Assembly: GCF_001955695.1 (NCBI RefSeq) | Contig: NZ_CP019236.1 | Location: forward strand, 248,001 to 312,000 | Source of the DNA: Rhodoferax koreense | GTDB lineage: Bacteria; Pseudomonadota; Gammaproteobacteria; Burkholderiales; Burkholderiaceae_C | DNA: 64,000 bases | Reading direction: 5' to 3' | In this document: piece after piece, positions 55,824 to 64,000 of the stretch | Position numbering within the stretch: the stretch's first letter is position 1 | How the letters are laid out: every line of letters starts with the position of its first letter | Position numbers and translations under genes: made by a program | The notes under the pieces: generated by a model | What the model was told of the DNA's origin: nothing | Databases searched by the model: none | The model's input: the letters and a program-made list of their open reading frames with translations, nothing else

Positions 55824-58258
55824 CCCTGACCCGCCACCCATCGATGACGACCATGCGTTTAGACCAAGCTCCCGTATTCAGCCTGCAATCACACAGCGGC
55901 AACCACATCGTGCTGCGCAGCGGCGGCCTCGCCACGGCCCATGTCTGGGTGCTGGAGGAAGACATGGTGCGCGTGCTGGTGTTGCCGCAGGGCGACCTGC
56001 AGATGCCGCGCACCTGGACCGTGGCACCGGGCCTCGACAACCTGCCCCCCGAAGGCCGCGACCGGTTCGACCTGAGCGGCTTTTCGTTGCCGGCCTTCAA
56101 GCTCACGCACGACGATGCCCGGCTGCAGATCACCACCGGCGCCGTACGCCTCACGATTGCGCTCGCAGGCTTCTTCTGCCGCTGGGAAAGCCGCCACCGC
56201 GGCGCCTGGCAGGCCACGGCCGCCGACCGCGCCACGCAGAGCTACAACTTCGGCTGGTGGGACGAGAAGGTCTACCACTACCTGCAGCGCGAACGCGGCG
56301 AGGCCTACTTCGGCCTGGGCGAACGCGCGGGCGACGCCAACCGCGCGGGCCAGCGCTACCGCATGTGCAACCTCGACCCGATGGGCTACAGCGCGCGCAG
56401 CACCGACCCGCTGTACAAGCACATCCCGTTCTACATCACGCGCAAGGGTGGCGGGAAGGACACCGGCCTTTGCTTCGGCCTGTTCTACGACACCCTGTCC
56501 GACTGCAGCTTCGACATGGGCCGGGAGATGGACAACTACCACGGCCACTACCGCTACTTCGTGGCCGACCACGGCGACCTCGACCTGTACTACATCGCCG
56601 GCGCCGATCCGGCCGCCATCACCCGGCGCTACACCTGGCTCACCGGCCGGCCGATCTTCCCGCCGCGTTACGCGCTCGGCTACTCGGGCTCGACCATGCG
56701 CTACACCGACGCGCCCGACGCGCAGGAGCGCATGGGCGAATTCCTGCAGCGGTGCGAGGAACACGACATTCCCTGCGACTCGTTCCACCTGTCTTCGGGC
56801 TACACCTCGATCGGCCCGGGCCGTTACGTCTTCCACTGGAACCGCGAGAAGTTTCCCGACCCCGCGGCGTTCGTGCAGAGCTACCTCGACCGCGGTGTGC
56901 GGCTCGTGCCCAACATCAAGCCCGCGCTGCTGCGCGACCACCCGCGCTTCGAAGAGGCGCGCCAGGCCGGCCTGCTGGTGCAGGATCCGGACGGCCAGCC
57001 CACCGCCGTGCAGTTCTGGGACGGCACCGGCGCCTACCTCGACTTCACCAACCCCGCGACCATCGCCTGGTGGAAGAAACAGGTGACGGAGCAACTGCTG
57101 CAGTACGGCATCCCCACCACCTGGAACGACAACAACGAATTCGAAGTGTGGAGCGACAAGGCCATGGCGCACGGCTTCGGCACGCCGCGGCCGGTGGGCG
57201 AGGCGCGCCCGCTGCAGACGCTGCTGATGATGCAGGCCTCGCACGCCGCGCAGACCGAGTTCGCGCCGACCGAGCGGCCCTACCTCGTGTCGCGCTCCGG
57301 CGCGGCGGGCATGCAGCGCTACGTGCAGACCTGGTCGGGCGACAACTACACGGCCTGGGAAACCCTGCGCTACAACATCCGCATGGGGCTGGGCTTGGCG
57401 ATGTCGGGCGTATCGAACACCGGGCATGACATCGGCGGGTTTTCCGGCCCCGCCCCCGGCCCCGAGCTGCTGGTGCGCTGGGTGCAGCACGGCATCTTCC
57501 TGCCGCGCTTCAGCATCCATTCGTGGAACGACGACCAGACGGTGAACGAGCCCTGGATGTACCCGGCCGTCACCCCGCAGATCCGCGAACTCATCGTGCT
57601 GCGCTACCGCCTGATGCCCTACCTGTACGACCTGGTCTGGCGCTACCACCGCGGCTTCGAGCCGATCATCCGGCCGACCTACCACGACTTCCCCGAAGAC
57701 CTGCGTTGCCTGGAAGAAAACGACGACATGCTGGTCGGCGCCAACCTGCTGTCGGCGGCCGTGGTCGAGCCGGGCCAGACCGAACGCGCGGTATGGCTGC
57801 CGGGCACGGGCGGCTGGTACGAATGGCATTCGGCGCGGCATCACCCCGCCGGCCGGCTGATCACGCTGGCGGCGCCGCTCGATGGCCCGCCGCCGCTGCT
57901 GGCGCGCGAAGGCTGCGCGATCCCGATGAACTACGGCGACATCCATTTCGGCCGGGTCGAGGACCTGCGCGGCTTCCAGCTGTTTCCCTTCCTCGGCGAG
58001 GGCCAGTTCGAGTCGACGTGTTACGAGGACGACGGCCGCACGCAGGGCGGCGCATCCGGCCAGTGGCGGCTGCAGGTGGCGTGTACGCCGCAGAGCCTGC
58101 AGATCGGCGTGCTGCGCGAAGGTGTCCACCCGCCAGCGCAGGACAGCCTGGTCCTGCGCCTGCCCGCGGCGGACGGCCGCCGCATCGGCTTCACCGGCGC
58201 CACCGTGGTCCACGACACCGTGGGCGCCGACTGGCGGCAGATCACGCTCGAGCTCTAG
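55820..58258 (+). CDS. GH31 family glycoside hydrolase (alpha-glucosidase/xylosidase type)
   Basis: 812 residues from GTG 55820 (ATG 55844 also possible). N-terminal beta-sandwich with YFGLGERAGDANRAGQRYRMCNLD, then the (beta/alpha)8 barrel. Nucleophile Asp near 437 in TTWNDNNEFE, acid/base Asp near 508 in TWSGDNYTAWETL, followed by NTGHDIGGF and HSWNDDQTVNEPW. No signal peptide, so it acts in the cytoplasm on sugar brought in by the ABC system. Exact bond specificity cannot be told. Confidence 0.93.
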
Positions 58259-58270
58259 CCGGGGCCGGGT

Positions 58271-59023
58271 TCAGAGACGGGCCAGCAGCCGCGGCACCGA
58301 GGCCGCGAGCATCGCCACACCCGAGGCCGTCAACAAGCCGAGCACGATCCTGCGGAAGGCCGCCTCGCTGATGCCGATGTAGAGCCGCGTGCCGAGCAGC
58401 GTTGGCACCAGCATGGCGGCGGCTACCACACCGAACATCGGCAGCATCGCGCGTGTGACGATGCCGGTGGCCAGATAGCTGCCCATGGTCACGGCCAGCA
58501 TGGCCAGGTTGAAGTTCTGCACGATGGCCCGCTGCGCGTCCTTCTCCAGCCCGCGCAGCGTGCACCACAGCGTCGGCAACGCACCGGTAAAGCCGCCGAG
58601 GCCGCCCATCACGCCGCCCGCCAGGCCCACGACCGCATCGGCCGGCCGGCCGCCGGCGGTGATGCGGGGCAGGTGCCGGGCCATCAGCATCGCGGGGCAC
58701 CACACCACCAGGAGGCCGCCGAGCACCAGGCGGAACCAGTCCATGTCCATGCGCGGCAGCAGCGCCACGCCGAGCGGAATGCCGGCCAGGCCGCCGAGCA
58801 CGAAGGGCAGCAGGCTCGGGATGTCGAAGCCGCGGCGCACCGAGACGGCGGCGATGACCTGCCCGGTTAGCGAGCCGAACACCACCAGCGTGGCGGCCAG
58901 GCGCGGCTCGAGCGCCCAGGCCCAGAACGACATCGCCACCAGCCCAAACGCAAAGCCCGACAGGCCCTGCACGAAACCCGCGACGATGGCGCCCAGCGCC
59001 ACGATGAACAGGATGGAGTCCAT
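58271..59023 (-). CDS. TauE/SafE-family membrane exporter, copy 1
   Basis: 250 residues, about 8 membrane helices. FIVALGAIVAGFVQGLSGFAFGLVAMSFWAWALEP and GLAGGVMGGLGGFTGALPTLW are the paired half-repeats of TauE/SafE. The family exports sulphite or organosulphonates; the substrate here is unknown. 10 bp after a second member. Confidence 0.88.
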   Translation of the reverse strand: MDSILFIVALGAIVAGFVQGLSGFAFGLVAMSFWAWALEPRLAATLVVFGSLTGQVIAAVSVRRGFDIPSLLPFVLGGLAGIPLGVALLPRMDMDWFRLVLGGLLVVWCPAMLMARHLPRITAGGRPADAVVGLAGGVMGGLGGFTGALPTLWCTLRGLEKDAQRAIVQNFNLAMLAVTMGSYLATGIVTRAMLPMFGVVAAAMLVPTLLGTRLYIGISEAAFRRIVLGLLTASGVAMLAASVPRLLARL

Positions 59024-59033
59024 GGGTGGCCCG

Positions 59034-59792
59034 CTAACGCAGGAACGCGTCGTAGCCCGTCTTCAAGATCAGCACGCTCACCACGGCGATGAACACGATG
59101 CGCACGAAACCCGCGCCGTGTTTGAGCGCGAGCCGCGTGCCGAGCAGGCTGCCGATCACGTTGGCCAGCGCCATCACCACCACGAAGTGCCACCAAACAT
59201 GGCCCTTGACCGCGAACAGGATCAGCGCCGCGAGGTTGGTTGCGGTGTTGAGCAGCTTGGCCGAGGCCGAGGCGTTGAGGAAGTCGTAGCCCAGCCAGCG
59301 CACCAGCAGGAAAACGAAGAAGCTGCCCGTGCCCGGGCCGAAGAAGCCGTCGTAGAAACCGATGACCAGGCCGATGGCGGTGGCGGCCCACATTTCCTGT
59401 CGGCCTTCGAAACGGGGTGCGTGCACGCGGCCGAGTTCCTTCTTGGCCAGCGTGTAGGCCAGCACGCCCACCAGCACCAGCGGCAGCAGCTTGCGCAGGA
59501 AATCCGGCGAGATCACCGTGACCAGCCAGGCACCGCCGAGGGAGCCGGCAAAGCCCGCTGCCGCGGCCGGCCGCAGCGCATGCCAGCGCATGTCGACCCG
59601 CCGGGCATATTGCCATGTGGCGAAACCCGTGCCCCAGATCGAGGCACCCTTGTTGACGCCGAGCAAGGTGGCGGGATGGGTCGTGGGGAACACGGCAAAC
59701 AGGGCGGGCACCAGGATCAGGCCTCCACCGCCCACAATCGCATCGACGAAACCGGCCAGCAGCGAGGCCATTGATACAAGCAGCAATTCCAT
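59034..59792 (-). CDS. TauE/SafE-family membrane exporter, copy 2
   Basis: 252 residues from ATG 59792 (ATG 59801 possible). LLAGFVDAIVGGGGLILVPALFAVFPTTHPATLLGVNK and GFYDGFFGPGTGSFFVFLLVRWLGYDFLNASA are typical of the YfcA/TSUP branch. It diverges strongly from its neighbour, so it is not a recent duplicate. Confidence 0.92.
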   Translation of the reverse strand: MELLLVSMASLLAGFVDAIVGGGGLILVPALFAVFPTTHPATLLGVNKGASIWGTGFATWQYARRVDMRWHALRPAAAAGFAGSLGGAWLVTVISPDFLRKLLPLVLVGVLAYTLAKKELGRVHAPRFEGRQEMWAATAIGLVIGFYDGFFGPGTGSFFVFLLVRWLGYDFLNASASAKLLNTATNLAALILFAVKGHVWWHFVVVMALANVIGSLLGTRLALKHGAGFVRIVFIAVVSVLILKTGYDAFLR

Positions 59793-60121
59793 GGCGGGCA
59801 TTGTCGCACCCGCATTTCCGGCGAAATCCGAGACGGATGTGCCTTCCGGCCGCGGTCGCCAGGCATAAAAAAAGCGCCGGGTTGCGGCGCTTTGAAAAAA
59901 CATCTCGTTCGGATGCCTGAATTGTGTTCTGCTTTTTGGGCTGTCTCCTCGGTCCCTCGCTTTGACAGGCCGGGGCCTGAGTGCAAGTGGCGCTACTGTA
60001 GTTGGTGCACCAAGCCGGGGCATTGGGACTTACCCTGACCGGTGATGTGCATACAAACCAAACCTCGCGAGAGCGAACGGGAACGAAAAATCGCGCGCAA
60101 TTACATGTTCAAAAGCGAGGC
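59793..60121. other. 329-bp gap: GMC terminator and exporter promoter
   Basis: Holds the terminator at 59864-59893 and, on the minus strand, the likely promoter of the exporter pair. I see nothing else. Confidence 0.5.
59864..59893 (-). terminator. Intrinsic terminator of the GMC oxidoreductase gene
   Basis: On the minus strand: AAAGCGCC-GCAACCC-GGCGCTTT followed by a run of T. Perfect 8-bp stem, about 230 bp after the stop codon at 60122. Confidence 0.8.
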
Positions 60122-61828
60122 TTAACGCGCTGCCTCGGCGATCCAGTGGGCCGCCTTTTCCGCGATCATCAAGGCCGGGGCATTGGTGTTGCCGCTGGTG
60201 ATGGTCGGCATCACCCCCGCGTCCACCACGCGCAGCCCGGCCACGCCGCGGACCTTGAGGAACGCGTCGACCACGGCCATCGGATCATCGTCCCGCCCCA
60301 TCTTGGTGGTGCCCACGGGATGGAAGATCGTCGTGGCGATGTCGCCGGCAAGTTGGGCCAACTCCTCGTCGCTCTGGAACTGCACGCCCGGTTTCCATTC
60401 TTCGGGCTGCAGCCGTGCCAGGGCTGGCTGCGCCATGATGCGCCGCGTGAGCCGCAGCGAGTCGGCCGCCACCTGGCGGTCCTCCGCAGTGCTCAGGTAA
60501 TGGGGCGCGATGGCCGGGGCGTCCTCGAATCGCGGGCTCTTGATCTGCACCGTGCCGCGGCTCGTGGGGTTCAAATTGCAGACGCTGGCCGTGATCGCCG
60601 GAAAGCTGTGCAGCGGGTCGCCAAAGGCGTCGAGCGACAGCGGCTGCACGTGGTATTCGATGTTCGGGTACGGCTGGCCCGGGTCGCTGCGCGTGAACGC
60701 GCCGAGCTGCGACGGTGCCATGCTCATCGGCCCGGTGCGCTTGAACGCGTACTCCAGGCCGATCCTGGCCTTGCCCCAGAGGCTGCTCGAGAGCACGTTG
60801 AGCGTGGGCACGTCCTTTACCTTGAACACCGCGCGGATCTGCAGATGGTCCTGCAGGTTCGCGCCCACGCCGGGCAGGTCGATCTCCGGCTGGATGCCCA
60901 GGCCCTGCAGCAGCTCGGCCGGGCCGATGCCCGACAGCTGCAGGATCTGCGGCGAGCCGATACTGCCCGCGCACAGGATCACCTCGCGCGTCGCGCGCGC
61001 CCTGAGCCGGCCGGAGCCGGTGAACACTTCTGCGCCGGTGCAGCGCCGGCGGCCATCGTCGGTCGGCTCCAGCGTCAGCCGCGCCACCTGTGCAGCGGTC
61101 CACAGCTCGAAGTTGGGCCGCGCATAACACGTGGGCCGCAGGAAGGCCTTGGCGGTGTTCCAGCGCCAGCCGTTCTTCTGCGTGACCTCGAAATAACCCA
61201 CGCCTTCGTTGTCGCCGCGGTTGAAGTCGCTGGAGGCGGGGATGCCGGCCTGCTGCGCAGCCTGGGCCACGGCGTCGAGCACGTCCCAGTGCAGGCGCTG
61301 TTTTTCGATGCGCCATTCGCCGCCGGCATGCCGGTGCTGCAGCGTGTGCCAGTAGCTGCCCGCCGGGCTCTTGCCGCCGAGCAGTTCAGGCGTCGTGCCC
61401 TTGGCGCCGTGCAGTGCATCGGCGCCCTTGTAGTAGTCCTCGTGCAGCTTGAAGTAGGGCAGGGCGTTCTGCCAGGACCAGGAATCCTCGCCCGTGAGTT
61501 CGGCCCAGAGGTCGTAGTCGCGGGCCTGGCCGCGGGTGTAGATCATGCCGTTGATGCTCGAGCTGCCGCCAAGGGTCTTGCCGCGCGGATAACGCAGCGT
61601 GCGGCCGTTCAGGCCCGGATCGGGCTCGGTGCGGTAGAGCCAGTCGGTGCGCGGGTTGCCGATGCAATAGAGGTAGCCCACCGGGATGTGGATCCAATGG
61701 TAGTCGTCCTTCGGGCCGGCCTCGATCAGCAGGACGCGCTTGCTCGCATCCGCGCTGAGCCGGTTGGCCAGCAGGCAGCCCGCCGTGCCGGCGCCGATGA
61801 TGATGTAGTCGAAAGTGGTGTCGCTCAA
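60122..61828 (-). CDS. GMC-family FAD oxidoreductase (choline/alcohol dehydrogenase-like)
   Basis: 568 residues from TTG 61828, preceded by GGAGACAACGCG; no ATG fits better, and the FAD motif YIIIGAGTAGCLLANRLS begins only 8 residues later. GMC signatures: RGKTLGGSSSINGMIYTRG and GSIGSPQILQLSGIGP. C-terminal FHPVGTTKMG and DAGVMPTITSGNTNAPALMIAEKAA hold the catalytic His and Asn. Substrate is unknown; lacks a betaine-operon context. Confidence 0.92.
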   Translation of the reverse strand: MSDTTFDYIIIGAGTAGCLLANRLSADASKRVLLIEAGPKDDYHWIHIPVGYLYCIGNPRTDWLYRTEPDPGLNGRTLRYPRGKTLGGSSSINGMIYTRGQARDYDLWAELTGEDSWSWQNALPYFKLHEDYYKGADALHGAKGTTPELLGGKSPAGSYWHTLQHRHAGGEWRIEKQRLHWDVLDAVAQAAQQAGIPASSDFNRGDNEGVGYFEVTQKNGWRWNTAKAFLRPTCYARPNFELWTAAQVARLTLEPTDDGRRRCTGAEVFTGSGRLRARATREVILCAGSIGSPQILQLSGIGPAELLQGLGIQPEIDLPGVGANLQDHLQIRAVFKVKDVPTLNVLSSSLWGKARIGLEYAFKRTGPMSMAPSQLGAFTRSDPGQPYPNIEYHVQPLSLDAFGDPLHSFPAITASVCNLNPTSRGTVQIKSPRFEDAPAIAPHYLSTAEDRQVAADSLRLTRRIMAQPALARLQPEEWKPGVQFQSDEELAQLAGDIATTIFHPVGTTKMGRDDDPMAVVDAFLKVRGVAGLRVVDAGVMPTITSGNTNAPALMIAEKAAHWIAEAAR

Positions 61829-62150
61829 CGCGTTGTCTCCAGGGTGTGCGCAAACTTTAACGCGGCCTGTACCACCGGGCCCCTGGGTGAACCCGGTCCG
61901 GCTGTTGTGAAAAGGTTGCAATGCGGCGACGCGACCGGGTCCGCGGCACAGGTCGAAAGGCCCACTTGTACATTTCGCCGCACAGCGGCAAGGGCTTCAA
62001 GTCATCGATCGTTGCATTGACGGAACAGATGGCGGTCGATGCAAATTGTTTCCCTCATCCGGGTCATGCGCCCGGCCGTTGCTGGCCGTGGCACACCCAA
62101 AATAGCGCCCAACGCCTCGACTGCCGTCTTTCCCTGTTCGGCCCCCATGC
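61829..62150. other. 322-bp divergent intergenic region
   Basis: Lies between the GMC gene and the exported protease-like gene; both promoters should be here. Imperfect inverted repeat around GGGCCCCTGGGTGAACCCGGTCC (61878-61900). No gene seen. Confidence 0.45.
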
Positions 62151-64000
62151 ATGCCTTTTCTTGACCTGCCAGTTCATTCCGCCGTTCCCCTCCGACCCTT
62201 TTCTTCGACCCGTCACCTTGTTTCTCTCGCGGCGCTGCTGGCGCTCGCACACCCAGACCCGGTATGGGCGCTGTCGGCGCAGGAAGTCTTCGCCCGTAGC
62301 GGCGGGTCGGTCGCTGCGCTGGAGACGCTGGACGCCTCGGGCCGGCGCGTCGGTGTCTCCAGTGCCACGCAGGTGCAGGCGCGTCGTTTCGTCACCATCT
62401 GCGAAGCACTCGAAGGTGCTCAGACCGTGCGGCTGCGCTGGCCGGACGGGCCGCAGGAGGGCGTGCCCGTGGCGGTGGCAGCCCGCGACCGGGAACGCAA
62501 CCTGTGCCTGGTCGACCTGCCCGAGGCGAGCATGCCGCAAGGGTCGGCGTTGACGGTGCAGCGGGAGTTGCCGCCAGTGGGCAGCCGGGTCTATGCCGTG
62601 TCCAACGCCGCCGGCCTGGGCGTCGGCATCTCGGAAGGCGTGGTCTCCGGTGTGCGCAGCTTCCGCGGCCAGCGTTACATCCAGTTCACGGCGCCCGTGT
62701 CGCCCGGCTCCGAAGGCGGCGCGCTGCTGGACGCCGAGGGGCGCCTCGTCGGCGTGCTCGACTACCGCCACCGCGCCGGGCAGAACGTGAATTTCGCGCC
62801 GCTGGCGGCCTGGGTCGACGAGGTGGTGGCACGTTCTCAGGCGGCGGCTGCGCAACTGCAGCGCTTCGACGCGGCCACGGAGCTGCTGCGCAACGCGCGC
62901 TGGACCGAACTGTCGGCGCTGTCCGCCACCTGGGTGCGCGAGCAGCCCGACGATGCCGACGCGCTGCGTTTCGCGGTGGCCGCCGCGGCCGGGCTGAAAG
63001 ACGCACCGGCGGAACTGGCCGCTTGGCGCGAACGGTACCGCGTCAGCCCCGAGCAGCCCGGGATCGGCGTGAGCCTGGGCGAGCTGTTGCTGATGCGCGG
63101 CCTGGCCGACGAGGCCAAGGCCCATGCCGAGCGCCTGGTGGCCGCGCAACCCGAATTCGCCAAGGCCCATCTGCTGCTGGCGCGGACCCAGGAGGTGGCT
63201 CGCGCCAATCGGGAGGCCGAGGCTTCGTACCGCCGCGCCATCGAGCTGGACACCTGGCTCTTGGAGGCCTACCAAGGGCTGGCGCGCATGGCGCAAGCCA
63301 AGGGCGACCACGAGACGGCGATCGCGATCTGGTCGCGCTTGTCCGGCTTGTTCCCGGAAAGCCTGCAACCGCGTATCGAGCTGGCAAGGGCCTATATGGC
63401 GGCCAGGCGGAACCAGCGCGCCTACGCGGTGCTGCAGCAGTTGCCCGCGGCCGACCAGGATGGTTCGATTGCCTGGTTCTGGCGCGGCGTGGCGCTGCTT
63501 CGGCTGGATGCGCCGGAAGCGGCGGTCGCGGCGTACCGCAAGAGCCTGGAGCGCCAGCTCGAATACCGCGAGGAGGCTTGGCGCGGCATCGGCGAGGCGA
63601 TGGGCGCGATGCAGCGCTGGCCCGAGGCGATCGCGGCCTTCCAGGCGGCCGTCGATGCCACGCCCTCCAACGACGGATGGCGCTACAACCTCGCGTGGTC
63701 GCTCAACCGTGGCGGCCGGGCCGCCGAAGCCTTGCCCATCCTCAGCGACCTGACGGCGAAGTCACCCGACGAAGCCAGTTACTGGCGGCTGCTCGGCATC
63801 GTGCTGCAACGCCTGGACCGGCCGCGCGAGGCGGCCAACGCGATGGAGCGGGTGCTGCAGCGCGCTCCGCGCGATGTGTTGGCCTGGAGTGAGCTTGTCG
63901 CCATGCGCCGCGCCGCCGGCCTGCACAAGGAAGCCCGCGACGCCTACCAGCAGTTGCTGGCCCTGGACACCAAGGCGGCGGCGGACAGCTACCGCCGCAG
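62151..64000 (+). CDS. Exported trypsin-like (pseudo)protease with TPR repeats, 3' end outside window
   Basis: Open from ATG 62151 to the window edge (616 codons). Signal peptide about 1-42 (LVSLAALLALAHPDPVWA). A trypsin-like fold of the S1C/DegP kind spans about 45-225: the Ser motif is kept in TAPVSPGSEGGALLD, but the usual TNCHV is VTICEAL, so the His is replaced by Glu, and the Asp position reads RERNLCLVDL. At least eight TPR-like helical pairs follow (e.g. AKAHLLLARTQEVARANREAEASYRRAIELD). Probably an inactive protease used as a binding platform in the periplasm. Confidence 0.75.
   Translation, partial: MPFLDLPVHSAVPLRPFSSTRHLVSLAALLALAHPDPVWALSAQEVFARSGGSVAALETLDASGRRVGVSSATQVQARRFVTICEALEGAQTVRLRWPDGPQEGVPVAVAARDRERNLCLVDLPEASMPQGSALTVQRELPPVGSRVYAVSNAAGLGVGISEGVVSGVRSFRGQRYIQFTAPVSPGSEGGALLDAEGRLVGVLDYRHRAGQNVNFAPLAAWVDEVVARSQAAAAQLQRFDAATELLRNARWTELSALSATWVREQPDDADALRFAVAAAAGLKDAPAELAAWRERYRVSPEQPGIGVSLGELLLMRGLADEAKAHAERLVAAQPEFAKAHLLLARTQEVARANREAEASYRRAIELDTWLLEAYQGLARMAQAKGDHETAIAIWSRLSGLFPESLQPRIELARAYMAARRNQRAYAVLQQLPAADQDGSIAWFWRGVALLRLDAPEAAVAAYRKSLERQLEYREEAWRGIGEAMGAMQRWPEAIAAFQAAVDATPSNDGWRYNLAWSLNRGGRAAEALPILSDLTAKSPDEASYWRLLGIVLQRLDRPREAANAMERVLQRAPRDVLAWSELVAMRRAAGLHKEARDAYQQLLALDTKAAADSYRR

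Noticed and set aside
55889..58213. 774-codon antisense frame over GH31
   Set aside because: High-GC shadow; the plus-strand GH31 gene has all catalytic motifs.
60002..62020. 672-codon plus-strand frame opposite the GMC gene
   Set aside because: Antisense shadow of a clear GMC oxidoreductase.

Overview
The window looks like a chromosomal segment of a high-GC betaproteobacterium, most likely Comamonadaceae (Variovorax/Acidovorax-like). This is inferred from the gene order gatCAB / mreBCD-mrdA, radA / small membrane protein / ilvE / zf-CHCC / waaF, and pyrE / DUF4124, and from dispersed repeats built on TTCGACAGGCTCAGGACGAA. No database search was possible, so all family names come from motifs and remembered family features.

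Region 1 (1-16756) is the right-hand part of an integrated mobile element. Its recombination module is an operon on the minus strand: gmtY (tyrosine recombinase), gmtZ (993-residue integrase with an internally duplicated N-terminal module), a radA homologue, and gmtX. This matches the protein set named gamma-mobile-trio (GMT). The element's right end interrupts the chromosomal radA: its 3' part resumes at about 16757, just after the codons expected for the conserved KNRFG motif. The element carries its own nearly complete radA inside the integrase operon, but the first codons of that copy (the first CxxC of the zinc finger) are out of frame at a run of six G. Cargo to the left consists of three nested or abutting IS66-family copies plus a fourth decayed one, an XRE regulator behind three 14-bp direct repeats, a decayed second copy of that same unit, a PP2A-like phosphatase with small partners, and two unrecognised genes. 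The gmtY/gmtZ stretch is visibly more AT-rich than the chromosome.

Region 2 (16757-28323) is chromosomal: 3' radA, ilvE, zf-CHCC, waaF, a DUF1348 protein, an FAD monooxygenase, then a cell-envelope group (class A beta-lactamase, CpxA/CpxR-like two-component system, AmpG-like permease, M48 metalloprotease) and a Phd/PIN toxin-antitoxin locus whose toxin has an internal deletion.

Region 3 (28324-37091) is a 4-aminobutyrate (GABA) unit: gabT, a four-gene PotABCD-type ABC importer and gabD in one minus-strand operon, with a divergent MocR/GabR-type regulator. Region 4 (37152-41778) has a LysR/SDR/SnoaL-like trio and xth-pyrE-DUF4124. Region 5 (41779-50009) has gatCAB divergent from mreBCD-mrdA. 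Region 6 (50011-58258) is a LacI-controlled sugar ABC operon ending in a GH31 glycosidase, with a perfect 16-bp operator palindrome between the -35 and -10. Region 7 (58271-64000) has two tandem TauE/SafE exporters, a GMC oxidoreductase with its terminator, and the start of an exported trypsin-like/TPR protein that seems to have lost its catalytic His.
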